Assembly (NCBI GenBank): GCA_963758945.1
Contig: CAVWXY010000018.1
Span: forward strand, 1-64,000
Reading direction: 5' to 3'
DNA length: 64,000 nucleotides
Source: VAZQ01 sp963758945
GTDB taxonomy: Bacteria; Pseudomonadota; Alphaproteobacteria; Rhizobiales; Xanthobacteraceae
Numbering within the stretch: position 1 is the first letter of the stretch; every line of letters begins with the position of its first letter. Shown piece by piece: positions 43,469 to 51,930 of this stretch. Under the pieces are notes generated by a model that was not told the origin of the DNA, did no database searches, and saw only the letters and a program-made list of their open reading frames with translations. Both the position numbers and the translations under genes were made by a program.

Positions 43469-43504
43469 AGCGTATCCCGTTCCTTCGGAATCGGGATCCG
43501 CTCT
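43467..43504. terminator. Palindrome at the TPR gene stop, possible terminator
   Basis: AGAGCGTATCCCGTTCC and GGAATCGGGATCCGCTCT form a long stem around a TTC loop, beginning within the stop codon. Only a short TT follows, so it may be a dispersed palindrome serving as terminator rather than a classic intrinsic one. Confidence 0.5.
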
Positions 43505-43586
43505 TGAAATTGTCGAGGGGGCGCACGTTCATGACGGCGAACCGGTCCCCGCTTCGCCGGAACATGCGCCGGTCACGGCTGACGCG

Positions 43587-44162
43587 ATGAGACGGAGCAC
43601 CATTCTGGTCGTTGCGATCGCCTTGGTGTCGGGCGGGGTGCTCGGCGCGATCGGACTGCTGGCCGGCCATGCGCTCAAGCCGGACAGCGCCGCCGCGCCG
43701 CCGCCCAATCCGGTCTGGACCGAGGTGCCGTGGCCGTTCCCGACGGATCAGTGGGGCAAAGGAAGGGCGTTCCAGTGCAGGGCCGAGCACTGCGGCACGC
43801 AGGCGAGGCTCTATCTGCGCGCCAAGCTCGGCTCCTGCAATTGCACAACCGGTGTCGCTGACGACGACGACCTCGATCGCATGAGCGACTTCGATCTGGT
43901 CGGCGGCGAGGTTTTGCCCCTCGGTGCCGGCCGGCCCATCGCGATCGCCTCGATGAAAGGCCGCAGTCGCGCCTACACGCTCCCGGCGCGCAGTCGGTCG
44001 GGCCGGTCCGCGATATCGGTCGTCGTCAACGACCGCTGCGACATGATCGTCGCGACGGTTGTACTCCCGCACGACCGGCCGGCGACGATCGAGCCCGATG
44101 TCATGGCGTTCCTGAACAGCAGGACCGTGCAGCATTGGGCCGAGATCGCGCTCGGGCTGTAG
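43587..44162 (+). CDS. Hypothetical membrane-anchored periplasmic protein
   Basis: The 191 residues start with a hydrophobic segment (TILVVAIALVSGGVLGAIGLLAGHAL) that is either a signal anchor or an uncleaved signal peptide. A Pro-rich linker follows, then a soluble domain with four Cys (FQCRAEHCGTQARLYLR and GSCNCTTG) that could form disulfides. The later segment NDRCDMIVATVVLP contains a fifth Cys. No family is recognised. ATG 43587 has only a weak upstream purine stretch. The next gene is on the other strand, so it seems to be a single unit. Confidence 0.7.
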   Translation: MRRSTILVVAIALVSGGVLGAIGLLAGHALKPDSAAAPPPNPVWTEVPWPFPTDQWGKGRAFQCRAEHCGTQARLYLRAKLGSCNCTTGVADDDDLDRMSDFDLVGGEVLPLGAGRPIAIASMKGRSRAYTLPARSRSGRSAISVVVNDRCDMIVATVVLPHDRPATIEPDVMAFLNSRTVQHWAEIALGL

Positions 44163-44216
44163 CCTGCCGGCGCCTCAGACTTCCCATGTCCGCTGCAGCG
44201 GATACATCGCGCCGTC

Positions 44217-44468
44217 ACGGCGCGTAGGCCCAGGCCTCGATCATGACGGTGGCGCCCCGCACCGGCAGGGGCCCCGGCACCTCGATCGCCGCGAACGGCA
44301 GCGGACGGCCGCCGACGCGGCGCTCCCAGACCTTGTAGACGGGATAGAACTCGCGACATTGCCGAGCGACGTGCCGGTCGCCTCGCACAGCCGCGCGATG
44401 TTGCCGATCATCGCTTCCGCCTGCGCCTCCAGCGGCGAGGACAATAGGGCTGGCGCGGGTCGACCGCA
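44217..44468 (-). pseudogene. Duplicated 3' end of the RidA-family gene
   Basis: The minus strand matches the last about 90 codons of the RidA-family gene at 45544, down to the shared ending GATVMIEAWAYAP and stop. It has a deletion of about 31 bases near 44360 that breaks the frame. Identity extends past the stop (to 44212, matching 45541). It is a partial direct copy in the same orientation, and the toxin-antitoxin genes lie between the two copies. Confidence 0.85.
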
Positions 44469-44505
44469 GCGGCACTCGTTGGGACTTGCCCCGGCCCTCT
44501 CCTAC

Positions 44506-44567
44506 GTCATGCGCGGGACGGGCACCCCGCCGACATGGTCGGCGGGGACCCCGTTGACCCGCGCATC
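44506..44567. repeat. Intergenic palindrome downstream of the toxin gene
   Basis: The inner hairpin CCCCGCCGAC-ATG-GTCGGCGGGG has 10-bp perfect arms (44525-44547), flanked by outer imperfect arms GCGCGGG and CCCGCGC. It lies after the stop of the minus-strand toxin gene and could end its transcript, although there is no T-run. Confidence 0.55.
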
Positions 44568-44625
44568 CTTCTTTAGCGCAGGGATCCTGCGTTATTCAGT
44601 CTTCCAAAGATCACTGGCAAGCTCA

Positions 44626-45156
44626 TCAATCGCCTTTCCGTCGGGTTCTCGCGGTCGCGATCGCTTCGGCGACGACGGCGAGCGGCAGGATCAGCTTGAG
44701 TGGATCGTCGAGCAGCGCCAGCGCTCCGAACCGCTCGTACCACCTCGCCGCGTTCTCGTCCTTGGCGTCGATGGCAAGGGCGACGCCGCCGACTTCCGCC
44801 GCAACAGCCAAGACTCGTTCGCCGGCCGCCAGCAGGAGGTCGCCGCCGAGGCCTTGCCCCTGCATCGCGCGATCGACGGCGAGACGCCCGAGCCGAAAGA
44901 CCGGCACCTCGTAGCGGCCGAGTTTTCTGGTCAGTCTCGCAGGCACGCGGGCGAACGCGATGGCGCCCGGGCTGATCGAATAGAAGCCGAGCACGCGCGA
45001 GGGTGCCGCCGGAGACACCGCCACGAAGGTTTTGGCGCCCCCGGACTCATGGTTCTGTCTGGCGTAACGGTCGAGGTATTCGTCGAGCTCGGGCGAGCCG
45101 CAGTCGAAGCTCTTGCGGTCGTGGTGCCGCCCGATCGGCTCCTCGCGCCACGCCAC
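44626..45156 (-). CDS. GNAT-family toxin of a TacAT-type toxin-antitoxin module
   Basis: This 176-residue acetyltransferase of the TacT/AtaT-like group would acetylate the amino acid on charged tRNAs and block translation. Seen are FDCGSPELDEYLDRYARQ near the start (family hallmark), VLGFYSISPGAI, the acetyl-CoA loop LAVDRAMQGQGLGGDLL and the C-terminal NAARWYERFGAL. The gene starts 8 bases after the stop of a DUF1778 antitoxin, the standard order. Substrate tRNA cannot be read from sequence. Confidence 0.88.
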   Translation of the reverse strand: MAWREEPIGRHHDRKSFDCGSPELDEYLDRYARQNHESGGAKTFVAVSPAAPSRVLGFYSISPGAIAFARVPARLTRKLGRYEVPVFRLGRLAVDRAMQGQGLGGDLLLAAGERVLAVAAEVGGVALAIDAKDENAARWYERFGALALLDDPLKLILPLAVVAEAIATARTRRKGD

Positions 45157-45164
45157 CGACGCAG

Positions 45165-45443
45165 CTATCTCTTGCCGACGCGGCGCCGCGCAGCGGCGAT
45201 GAGGGCGGAGGTCGGTTTGGGCGGATTCTCCAGCAGATCCAGCACACGCCTGCTGTCCCGCTCGCTGAGCACGATGCGCTCGGCTCGGTCCACGACTTCG
45301 CGCGCGGTCGGCAGCACGTTGCGCATGATGAAGCTGGTCACATCCAGCCGTTCATAGGCGGCAGCCGTTGCCAGCAGCCGCTTTTCCTCCTTGGTCGCCC
45401 GCAACTCGATCCGATCTTCGCGGGCCGCGCCGCTTGCCGCCAT
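45165..45443 (-). CDS. DUF1778 ribbon-helix-helix antitoxin (TacA-like)
   Basis: This 92-residue protein has an N-terminal ribbon-helix-helix (DRIELRATKEEKRLLATAAAYERLDVTSFIM) that binds DNA as a dimer and a C-terminal flexible tail (LENPPKPTSALIAAARRRVGK) that would wrap around and neutralise the acetyltransferase. It lies directly before the toxin. A 21-bp palindrome 26 bp upstream of its ATG is the probable operator for autorepression by the toxin-antitoxin complex. Confidence 0.88.
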   Translation of the reverse strand: MAASGAAREDRIELRATKEEKRLLATAAAYERLDVTSFIMRNVLPTAREVVDRAERIVLSERDSRRVLDLLENPPKPTSALIAAARRRVGKR

Positions 45444-45468
45444 GGCAGGATCCTCACTTCCTAAATTA

Positions 45469-45489
45469 CGTACGGATTATATCCGTACG
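45469..45489. promoter_or_regulatory. Palindromic operator of the toxin-antitoxin operon
   Basis: CGTACGGAT-TAT-ATCCGTACG has perfect 9-bp arms around three bases, in an AT-richer patch 26 bp before the antitoxin start. Ribbon-helix-helix antitoxins bind such sites. The assignment is by position and symmetry. Confidence 0.75.
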
Positions 45490-45543
45490 CGCGAGGGGGG
45501 TCAATGCGGCCCGCAGCCGCGCGCAGCGCCTGCGACTGCACCG

Positions 45544-46860
45544 TCACGGCGCGTAGGCCCAGGCCTCGATCATGACGGTGGCGCCCGGCACCGGCAGGGG
45601 CGCGGGGACCTCGATGGCCGCGAACGGCAGCGGACGGCCGCCGAGGCGGCGCTCCCAGACCTTGTAGACGGGGTAGAACTCGGCGATGTCGGTGTGGAAC
45701 TGCAGCACGCGCACGACATTGCCGAGCGAGGTGCCGGCAGCCTCGCACAGCCGCGCGATGTTGCCGATGATCGTCTCCGCCTGCGCCTCGGGCGAGGAGC
45801 CGAAATAGGGCTGGCGCGGGTCCACGGCGGCCGAAGGGACGAGACCGTCGCGGTCGATCGCCATCAGCGCCGAGATGAAGAGAAGATCGCCCGCCCTCAC
45901 CGCCTGCGGCTGGTGGCGGAACGCGGTGACCACGCCGGCGTCGATATGGCTCTTGCCTGCCGCGCTGCCGGGCTTGGCCGCGAGCACATTGATCTCGATC
46001 CCGCCGTGGTAGGGGGCGAGCCCGTGCTCGATGCAGGGAACGATGGAAATGGTCGGCGGCGCGGCGGCGAAGTGGCGCGACCAGACCTCGTTGAAGGCGG
46101 AATAGTCCTCGCGCCGGGTGAGATAGACCTGGGCGTGGACGACGTCCTCGAGCTTCGCGCCCGCGAGCGCGAGCGAGGGCACGATGCGTTTCGTGATGAT
46201 GAACTCGGTCTCGAGCTTGATCGGCTGGCCGCCCCACTGCGCGCCTTCTGCCATCAGCGCCGCCGCCGCGACGCCGTTGCGGCGCGGCTCGTCGCCCACC
46301 GCCATCGAGGTGATGCCGGGAATGAAGATGAAGTCGCCGACCGTCAGCGCGGGCGAATAGCCGGAGGTGGGGCGGCCCTTGAGCTCGTCGTGCTTCAGAT
46401 GCGCGACCTCGAAGCCCTTTTCCGGCACCACCGCCATCGCCTGGATGTTCATGTCCGCCGCCGGCAGCAGGAATTTTCGCTGCGCGATCGAGGTCGAGGG
46501 CGGAATGCGCCCGCGCAGGACTTCGCGCCGGACATATTGATAGGGCGGCACCGCCTCGACCGTGGTGTAATACTGGTCGGTGCGCACGAGATTGTCCCGC
46601 TCGGTGCCGGCGGCGCGCAGCACGGCGTCGAGATTCTGAAAGAGACGCGCGGCCTCCTTCTCGCGCTTGGGCAGGCCCGCGTGCGGCATGCGCTCCGAGA
46701 TGACGTCGGGCGCGATGCCGTTGACGAAGTCCTGCGCCATGAGCCCGGCCGCGAACACCCAGCGGCCGGCCTTCACGCCCTGCGCGAACTTGACCTTCCC
46801 GGAGCCGAGCTCGACCGGCAGCAGCGGCTGCACCGAGCCCGATACGCGCGTCTCGTTCAT
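45544..46860 (-). CDS. Multi-domain RidA (YjgF/UK114) family protein
   Basis: This 438-residue protein contains consecutive RidA-like units: about residues 15-140 (VFAAGLMAQDF and NLVRTDQYYTT), 150-290 (FIFIPGITSM and VVHAQVYLTRREDY) and 300-438 (LLFISALMAIDRDG and VVRVLQFHTDIAEFYPVY). Single-domain RidA deaminates reactive enamine/imine intermediates; in this one the conserved catalytic Arg is not obvious in every unit, so activity is uncertain. ATG 46860 follows GGGAGAGGAA on the minus strand. Its 3' end has been duplicated beyond the toxin-antitoxin module. Confidence 0.85.
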   Translation of the reverse strand: MNETRVSGSVQPLLPVELGSGKVKFAQGVKAGRWVFAAGLMAQDFVNGIAPDVISERMPHAGLPKREKEAARLFQNLDAVLRAAGTERDNLVRTDQYYTTVEAVPPYQYVRREVLRGRIPPSTSIAQRKFLLPAADMNIQAMAVVPEKGFEVAHLKHDELKGRPTSGYSPALTVGDFIFIPGITSMAVGDEPRRNGVAAAALMAEGAQWGGQPIKLETEFIITKRIVPSLALAGAKLEDVVHAQVYLTRREDYSAFNEVWSRHFAAAPPTISIVPCIEHGLAPYHGGIEINVLAAKPGSAAGKSHIDAGVVTAFRHQPQAVRAGDLLFISALMAIDRDGLVPSAAVDPRQPYFGSSPEAQAETIIGNIARLCEAAGTSLGNVVRVLQFHTDIAEFYPVYKVWERRLGGRPLPFAAIEVPAPLPVPGATVMIEAWAYAP

Positions 46861-47222
46861 GAAATTCCTCTCCCGTGGACGCCCAGTATGCGATCTGGGC
46901 GGACGTGAACCAAAGCGATTTCCGTTGCTGTCGATGCAGAACAGTCCCGCGCACTCGGTGCTATCCATCCCCCTGTGGGCATGGCAATCGCATATGGAAT
47001 CCCGTGCGACGGAGCTGCGGTGGAGCCCGGACGTGCCGCGGGCGGCCTGTCGCATATGCCCCCTCTCCCACCGGAGCTGGGGCTTGCCCGAGCTCGGGCA
47101 CCTCGAGAGTCGACCGAAGCCGGATGAAGCCGACTTCGGCCGCGGGGCGGGCACAATGGTCGCGGAACACACCGTGATGAGTGAGGGGTTCGCTTCGGAA
47201 AGAACCGTGTCCCGCCGCCCCT
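46861..47222. other. Intergenic region between RidA-like and HWE kinase genes
   Basis: No gene is supported in these 362 bp. The segment 46935-46975 (AGAACAGTCCCGCGCACTCG, followed by GTG and a C-rich run) resembles the sequence near 37105-37145, so it appears to be another dispersed intergenic repeat. Confidence 0.4.
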
Positions 47223-49709
47223 TCACCCGCGCCCCGGCAATCGAACGGTGCCTTTCGGCCGCTCGACGAGCTGGCGCGCGGCGTCGAGCAATTGCTCGCG
47301 GCTGAACGGCTTGGATAGAATCGCAGCATGCCCGAACGAACGCGGCAGGCTGTTATGGCCGTATCCGGTCACAAATGCGAAGGGTATCTTTCGGCGCGTC
47401 AACGCCGCAGCAATATCGTCCACCGGCCGGCCGCGCAGGTTACCGTCGAGTAGCGCGGCGTCCAACGACATGCCTTCAATGAGATGAAGCGCCTCCTCCA
47501 AGGTACCGGCGCGGCCCGCGACCTCGGCGCCCGCCTCTTCCAGGCCGGCGATGATGTCCATTGAGACGAGCGGCTCGTCCTCGACCACGAGGAAGCGATG
47601 TCCGGCCAGCGGCGCTGGAGCCTCGTCTGCCTCGGGCGGCTGGCTGGGCGCCGCGACGTCAACCATCCGAGTCGTCGCGGCAGCGTCCCGAGAGGGGACG
47701 TTTTCAGGCAGCGGAATCGTGATCTCCCAGGCGATCCCCCTGGCCGCGATCGACATAAGCGCATCCCCGCCTTCACTGCGGGCGCTTTGCTCGATCAAGG
47801 TCGTGCCAAACCCGCACCGGATGGGCGCCGAAACCGGCGGGGCCCCCTGCTCGACCCAATTGAGCCGCAGCATCGAATCCCGGACGGTCCAATTGATCGT
47901 AACCCATCCTTTCTCGGTCGACAGTGCGCCATATTTGGCAGAGTTGGTTCCGAGCTCATGCAGCATCAAGGCGACATGCTGCACCAACTGCGGCTGCATG
48001 TGAACGGCCGGGCCCCATGCGGTGAGACGTGACTCATCAACCGGGCCAAGGCGCAGCTGATCGCGGATGACATCGCGAAGATCGGCCCCTTTCCAGACCG
48101 TGCTGGTCAAAAGCGAATGCGCCCGCGCCATGGACTGGATGCGTCCGGAAAAGCTCGACGCGAAATGGGCCGGGTCTTTGGCGCTGCGCAACGTGTGCTG
48201 CACGATCGCCTGAACGCTTGCGAGCGTGTTCTTGACGCGATGATTGAGCTCTTCGACCAGCAACTGCTGCGTTTGGCGGGCCTGGACCTGTGCCCCGATA
48301 TCGCGGAAGTGACAGACCACTCCGAAGCGGCCATCCGGCAGCGTTATCCGGTCCAGCCGCCGCTCGTAATACTCGGTGGTGTTGCGATCGACACGGTGCT
48401 CGGCGCGCTCGGGCGAGACGTACGGCTCGCCGGTCGCCAGCGTGTGCCGGAACCGGCGTGCGATCTCGTCCGCATAGTTTGGTTCCCAAAGGATATGGAT
48501 GACCTCGTCGAAGTCGCGGCCGATCAGATTCGGAATATCACCGAACACCAGCGCGGCGACCGGGTTCACCTCCCGGATACGGAATTCGGAGTCGATCAGG
48601 TAAACTCCCAGCGGAGATTGATTCAGGAGCGTTTCGTGTTGCGCGGCACGATGGCGCAACGCTTCTTCCGCATGCTGGCGCTCGATGATGTCGGCGGCCT
48701 GCCGCGCCACGACATCCATGAGGCGCAGCTGGCGTTCCGTAGGCTGGTATGGGCTGCGCCAATGCGTGGAGATCATACCGACCAGCTTTCCCCTTCTGGA
48801 GAGAAGGGGAGTGGTTTGACAGGCGCGGATACCCGTCTCGCGAAAGACCTTCAGGTCTTCGGTATCCGCGACGAACTCGCATTCCTCGACGTCCGGAACG
48901 ATGACCCGGCGGCCCGTGCGCAGCGCGGCACCGCAACTGCTGCCGGCCGAATCGATGCCCACCCACTCCCAAAACTTTGCCGCATCCGGACCAAACCCGC
49001 GAAACGTCAGCAGGCGAAGCTCGCCACCGCGCCCGCGTTCGGGGTAGAACATCTGCACGCTCGCGAAGTCCGAGCGCATGATGGCTGCTGCAGCGTCCAT
49101 GACCTCTTCATAAAGCGCGGCAGTGTCCGCCTCATGAATCAGGTGCGCGCTGAGATCCTGCAAGAGCTTGGCATCGTCGAGCTCTGCTTCGACTTGCGCA
49201 CGGCTCCGGCGCAGGGCGTCTTCAGCCTTCTTGCGTTCCGTGGTCTCGGTGCAGGTACAGAACATTCCGGCAATGCGGCCGCGTTCATCGCGCACCGGAG
49301 AATAGGAGAAGGTGAACCATGTCTGCTCGTCGTAGCCTTTCCGGTTCATCACCAGCGGCAGGTCTTCGTGATAATTGGCCTCGCCCGACAAGGCGGCATC
49401 GATGAGCGGGCTGATGTCGGGCCAGATTTCCGGCCAGATGTCCTGAAAGCGGGCACCGAGCGCACGCGGATGCTTCGCACCGAGGATTTCGGCGTAGGGA
49501 TCGTTGTAAAGGAATCCGAGCTCTTTTCCCCACGCCACGAACATCGGGAATTTCGAATGAAGCAGAAGGGCGACGATCGCACGCAGCGATTGCGGCCAGG
49601 TCTCAGGCGCACCAAGCGGGGACGTCGACCAGTCGTGGACGCGCATGAGCGCGCCGATCCTTCCGCCGCCTTCGAGAAAGGTGCGGTCGCCCGACAGGTC
49701 CGACGACAT
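47223..49709 (-). CDS. HWE-family sensor histidine kinase with PAS, GAF and receiver domains
   Basis: The 828-residue soluble protein has PAS (about 25-165), GAF (185-345), PAS (360-480), then the HWE kinase module: ELNHRVKNTLASVQAIV with the phospho-acceptor His, MLHELGTNSAKYGALS and the Trp-Glu pair in LNWVEQG. It ends with a receiver (FLVVEDEPLVSMDII, ALLDGNLRG with Asp replacing the usual context, and FVTGYG, LSKPF). HWE kinases with C-terminal receivers are characteristic of Hyphomicrobiales and often respond to light, redox or general stress. ATG 49709 gives a natural start (MSSDLSGDRTFLEGGG); upstream open frame has no family match. Confidence 0.9.
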   Translation of the reverse strand: MSSDLSGDRTFLEGGGRIGALMRVHDWSTSPLGAPETWPQSLRAIVALLLHSKFPMFVAWGKELGFLYNDPYAEILGAKHPRALGARFQDIWPEIWPDISPLIDAALSGEANYHEDLPLVMNRKGYDEQTWFTFSYSPVRDERGRIAGMFCTCTETTERKKAEDALRRSRAQVEAELDDAKLLQDLSAHLIHEADTAALYEEVMDAAAAIMRSDFASVQMFYPERGRGGELRLLTFRGFGPDAAKFWEWVGIDSAGSSCGAALRTGRRVIVPDVEECEFVADTEDLKVFRETGIRACQTTPLLSRRGKLVGMISTHWRSPYQPTERQLRLMDVVARQAADIIERQHAEEALRHRAAQHETLLNQSPLGVYLIDSEFRIREVNPVAALVFGDIPNLIGRDFDEVIHILWEPNYADEIARRFRHTLATGEPYVSPERAEHRVDRNTTEYYERRLDRITLPDGRFGVVCHFRDIGAQVQARQTQQLLVEELNHRVKNTLASVQAIVQHTLRSAKDPAHFASSFSGRIQSMARAHSLLTSTVWKGADLRDVIRDQLRLGPVDESRLTAWGPAVHMQPQLVQHVALMLHELGTNSAKYGALSTEKGWVTINWTVRDSMLRLNWVEQGAPPVSAPIRCGFGTTLIEQSARSEGGDALMSIAARGIAWEITIPLPENVPSRDAAATTRMVDVAAPSQPPEADEAPAPLAGHRFLVVEDEPLVSMDIIAGLEEAGAEVAGRAGTLEEALHLIEGMSLDAALLDGNLRGRPVDDIAAALTRRKIPFAFVTGYGHNSLPRSFGHAAILSKPFSREQLLDAARQLVERPKGTVRLPGRG

Positions 49710-50166
49710 CGATGCGGTCAACTCGTTCGCCACAACCGCCTTTGCAAAGGCAAGGATTCGCGCCCCGAACCGGCGGCTCGGTGAACCTAACCGGAGGGCC
49801 CTGAGACCAGCCAACCCGGTGGAACTCTTCAGCGGCTGTAAAGTTCCTGGGAGAAACTCGCGGCATCTAGGAAATCCGCTCGAAGAACGGCCCCGCAGGG
49901 TCTGACGATCCATGTCACCGATCTTGGTTGCCTCTTCCCGCGAGGGCCCGTCGAGCGCGGCTGCGGTTGCCAACAGCCGCTGCGGCGTGCCTGCAACGTG
50001 CGCGAGCGGCTCCATGGAGCTGGTTTGGCAACGATGCTCAAGATCGATAGCCTATGGCGTTTGCCGGTGATCAAACCGCGCCGGTGATCAAACCGCTGTC
50101 CCCGTCCCCTCGCCTGCTCCGGCGACTGCGGCGCGCGGGCAGCGCCGCACCCACAGGAGCTCCCCG
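49710..50166. other. Promoter region between HWE kinase and tctC genes
   Basis: The kinase and the binding-protein gene diverge from this 457-bp stretch. I see no gene in it. It ends in a G/C-rich segment leading to CAGGAG, the ribosome-binding site of the plus-strand gene. Confidence 0.4.
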
Positions 50167-51162
50167 ATGACGCCTCGCCTGCGATCCTGCCTGACGCTGT
50201 TGGGCACGCTTGCCATCGGCATGGCCTGGGCGCTTTCGGCGCACGCCCAGAGCTATCCCGAGCGGCCGATCACCTTCGTGGTGCCGTTCGCGCCCGGCGG
50301 CCTGACCGACGTGCCGGCCCGCCTGGTGGCGGCGCTGATGCAGGAGAAGATCGGCCAGAACATCGTGGTCGAGAACAAGCCCGGCGGCTCGGGCGTGGTC
50401 GGCGGCACCTACGCGGTGCGGGCGGCGCCGGACGGCTATACGCTGCTCGCCAATTCGCTCGCCGACACGCAGAACCTGCACTACATCCCGGTGCCCTACA
50501 GCGCGGTCGACGATTTCGCCATGATCGGCCTGATCGTGGAGGGGCCGCCGCTGGTGCTCATCGTCGACGCCAAGCTGCCCTACCAGTCGCTCGCCGAGCT
50601 GATCGCCGACGCCAAGGCCAACCCGCGGAAGATCAGCTTCGGCACCTCCGGTCCCGCCACTTCGCCCGCGATCTCGCTGGCGCAGCTCAATGCGGTAGCC
50701 GGGACCGAGATCGTCGGCGTGCCCTATCGCGGATCGGGGGAGGCGGCGCGCAACGTGGCCGGCGCCGCGATCCAGGGCACCTTCGCGTTCTATTCCCAGG
50801 CCAAGCCGCTCGCCGACGACGGCAAGGTGCGCGCGCTCGCGGTGGCGAGCGCCCAGCGCATCGCGGCGTGGCCGAGCGTGCCGACCATGGAGGAGCTGGG
50901 CTACAAGAATTTCGATCACCGCGGCTTCGTCGGGCTCGCCGCGCCCGCCAAGACGCCGAAGCCGGTCATCGCCTTCCTCAACAAGCATCTCAACGAAGCG
51001 ATCGAGACCGAGACGTTCAAGCAGCGGATGGCCGCGCTCGGCATGACGGTGCCGGCCGACAACACGCCGGAGAAGTTCGACGCCTTCATGCGCGCCCAAA
51101 CCGCGCGGCAGGCGGCGTTCGCCAAGCTCTCCGGGCATACGCCCATGGCGCCCCAGCGCTGA
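50167..51162 (+). CDS. Tripartite tricarboxylate transporter binding protein (Bug/TctC family)
   Basis: This 331-residue periplasmic solute-binding protein has a signal peptide ending SAHAQSYPERPITFVVPFA and family motifs FAPGGLTDVPAR, VVENKPGGSG, AAPDGYTLL, FGTSGPATSP, VGVPYRGSGEA and PSVPTMEELGY. Bug proteins bind small carboxylates or related compounds; most are orphans without the TctAB membrane genes nearby, as here. CAGGAG precedes the start. The last 247 bases are overlapped in antisense by an endonuclease-like frame. The ligand cannot be predicted. Confidence 0.93.
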   Translation: MTPRLRSCLTLLGTLAIGMAWALSAHAQSYPERPITFVVPFAPGGLTDVPARLVAALMQEKIGQNIVVENKPGGSGVVGGTYAVRAAPDGYTLLANSLADTQNLHYIPVPYSAVDDFAMIGLIVEGPPLVLIVDAKLPYQSLAELIADAKANPRKISFGTSGPATSPAISLAQLNAVAGTEIVGVPYRGSGEAARNVAGAAIQGTFAFYSQAKPLADDGKVRALAVASAQRIAAWPSVPTMEELGYKNFDHRGFVGLAAPAKTPKPVIAFLNKHLNEAIETETFKQRMAALGMTVPADNTPEKFDAFMRAQTARQAAFAKLSGHTPMAPQR

Positions 51163-51695
51163 AGCGCGCCGCGAAGGGCCTGCGCGCCCGCCCCTTTTTT
51201 GCGCATGTCCTTATCGGAAAACCGGTTCCCACTTTTCCGGGACATGCGCTTCTGCCCGCGCCGGGCCGCCTTCAGATACGCCGCCGCTGCCCGCAACAGC
51301 GCCGGATCGTCGTTGAAGCAGCCGAGCCCGGTGTTGCAGTTGCGGCAAAGCAGGCGGCGGACCATGCCGGTGACGTGGCAATGATCGATGTACAGTGGGA
51401 CGCCGGACTTGCGGCAGATGGCGCAGGCGCTGCCCTGCCGCGCCAGGATGGCGCGCAGCTCCGCGAGCGACAGCCCGTAGCGGCGGGCCCGTTCCTTGTC
51501 GCGATAGTCGGCGTCGGTCGCACGCCGGCGGCGCCGGTCCCCGTTGATGAAGTCCTTGCGGCGCTCCCGTCGCGCACGGCGAAGGTCGCGCGTGAGACCT
51601 TGATAGAACGGGTCCTGCTCGTACGGCTTCTGCTTGCGTTCCCGGCGCGCGCCCTCCGGCCGGCCCGTCTGCTGCTGGTCGCCGGTCGCAGTCAT
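50916..51695 (-). CDS. Endonuclease VII-like HNH protein, C-terminus extended through a repeat
   Basis: The first about 150 residues are a basic N-terminus (RRARRERRKDFINGDRRRRR) and a recombination-endonuclease-VII domain with zinc pairs CAIC and CRNC around LYIDHCHVTGMVRRLLC, where His residues form the catalytic site. After YLKAARRGQKR the frame enters a REP-like palindrome (SRKSGNRFSDKDMRKK, 51201-51249) and then about 80 residues antisense to the tctC gene that look accidental. The true gene probably ended near 51250 and has lost its stop. ATG 51695 is chosen as first Met before the basic region. Confidence 0.65.
   Translation of the reverse strand: MTATGDQQQTGRPEGARRERKQKPYEQDPFYQGLTRDLRRARRERRKDFINGDRRRRRATDADYRDKERARRYGLSLAELRAILARQGSACAICRKSGVPLYIDHCHVTGMVRRLLCRNCNTGLGCFNDDPALLRAAAAYLKAARRGQKRMSRKSGNRFSDKDMRKKGAGAQALRGALQRWGAMGVCPESLANAACRAVWARMKASNFSGVLSAGTVMPSAAIRCLNVSVSIASLRCLLRKAMTGFGVLAGAASPTKPR
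51201..51249. repeat. REP-like palindrome, CCGAAAACCGGT family (variant)
   Basis: GCGCATGTCCTTATCGGAAA, ACCGG, TTCCCACTTTTCCGGGACAT, GCGC: the same family as near 39480 but with paired changes in both arms (GTCC with GGAC), which keeps the hairpin. It lies just after the tctC stop and inside the endonuclease-like frame. Confidence 0.85.
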
Positions 51696-51847
51696 GGGGG
51701 CGGAACGCGAGGCAATGCCGCGCGGCGCGCGCAAGACGCGCCACGGTGGCGACGAGAAACGGGGATGTGGAGCGATCAAGCCGCGCGCAGACCGGGGCAC
51801 GCCGATGCCGGGCGGCGGACGGAAAGCCGCCCCGGCGCGGGGGCCCA

Positions 51848-51930
51848 GGTCAAGGCGCAATTTCGGATCGTGCCGGAGTCATACCTCACGCGCGTAACGT
51901 AGTCAACTACAAAATGCAGATAAAATGAAA
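51848..51930 (+). repeat. Dispersed repeat with AACGTAGTCAACTAC core (copy 2)
   Basis: It shares GCGTAACGTAGTCAACTACA and AAATGC with the copy at 15017-15075, in the opposite orientation, together with weaker similarity on the left (CAATTTCGGATCGTGC). Between-gene position, no coding role seen. Confidence 0.6.
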
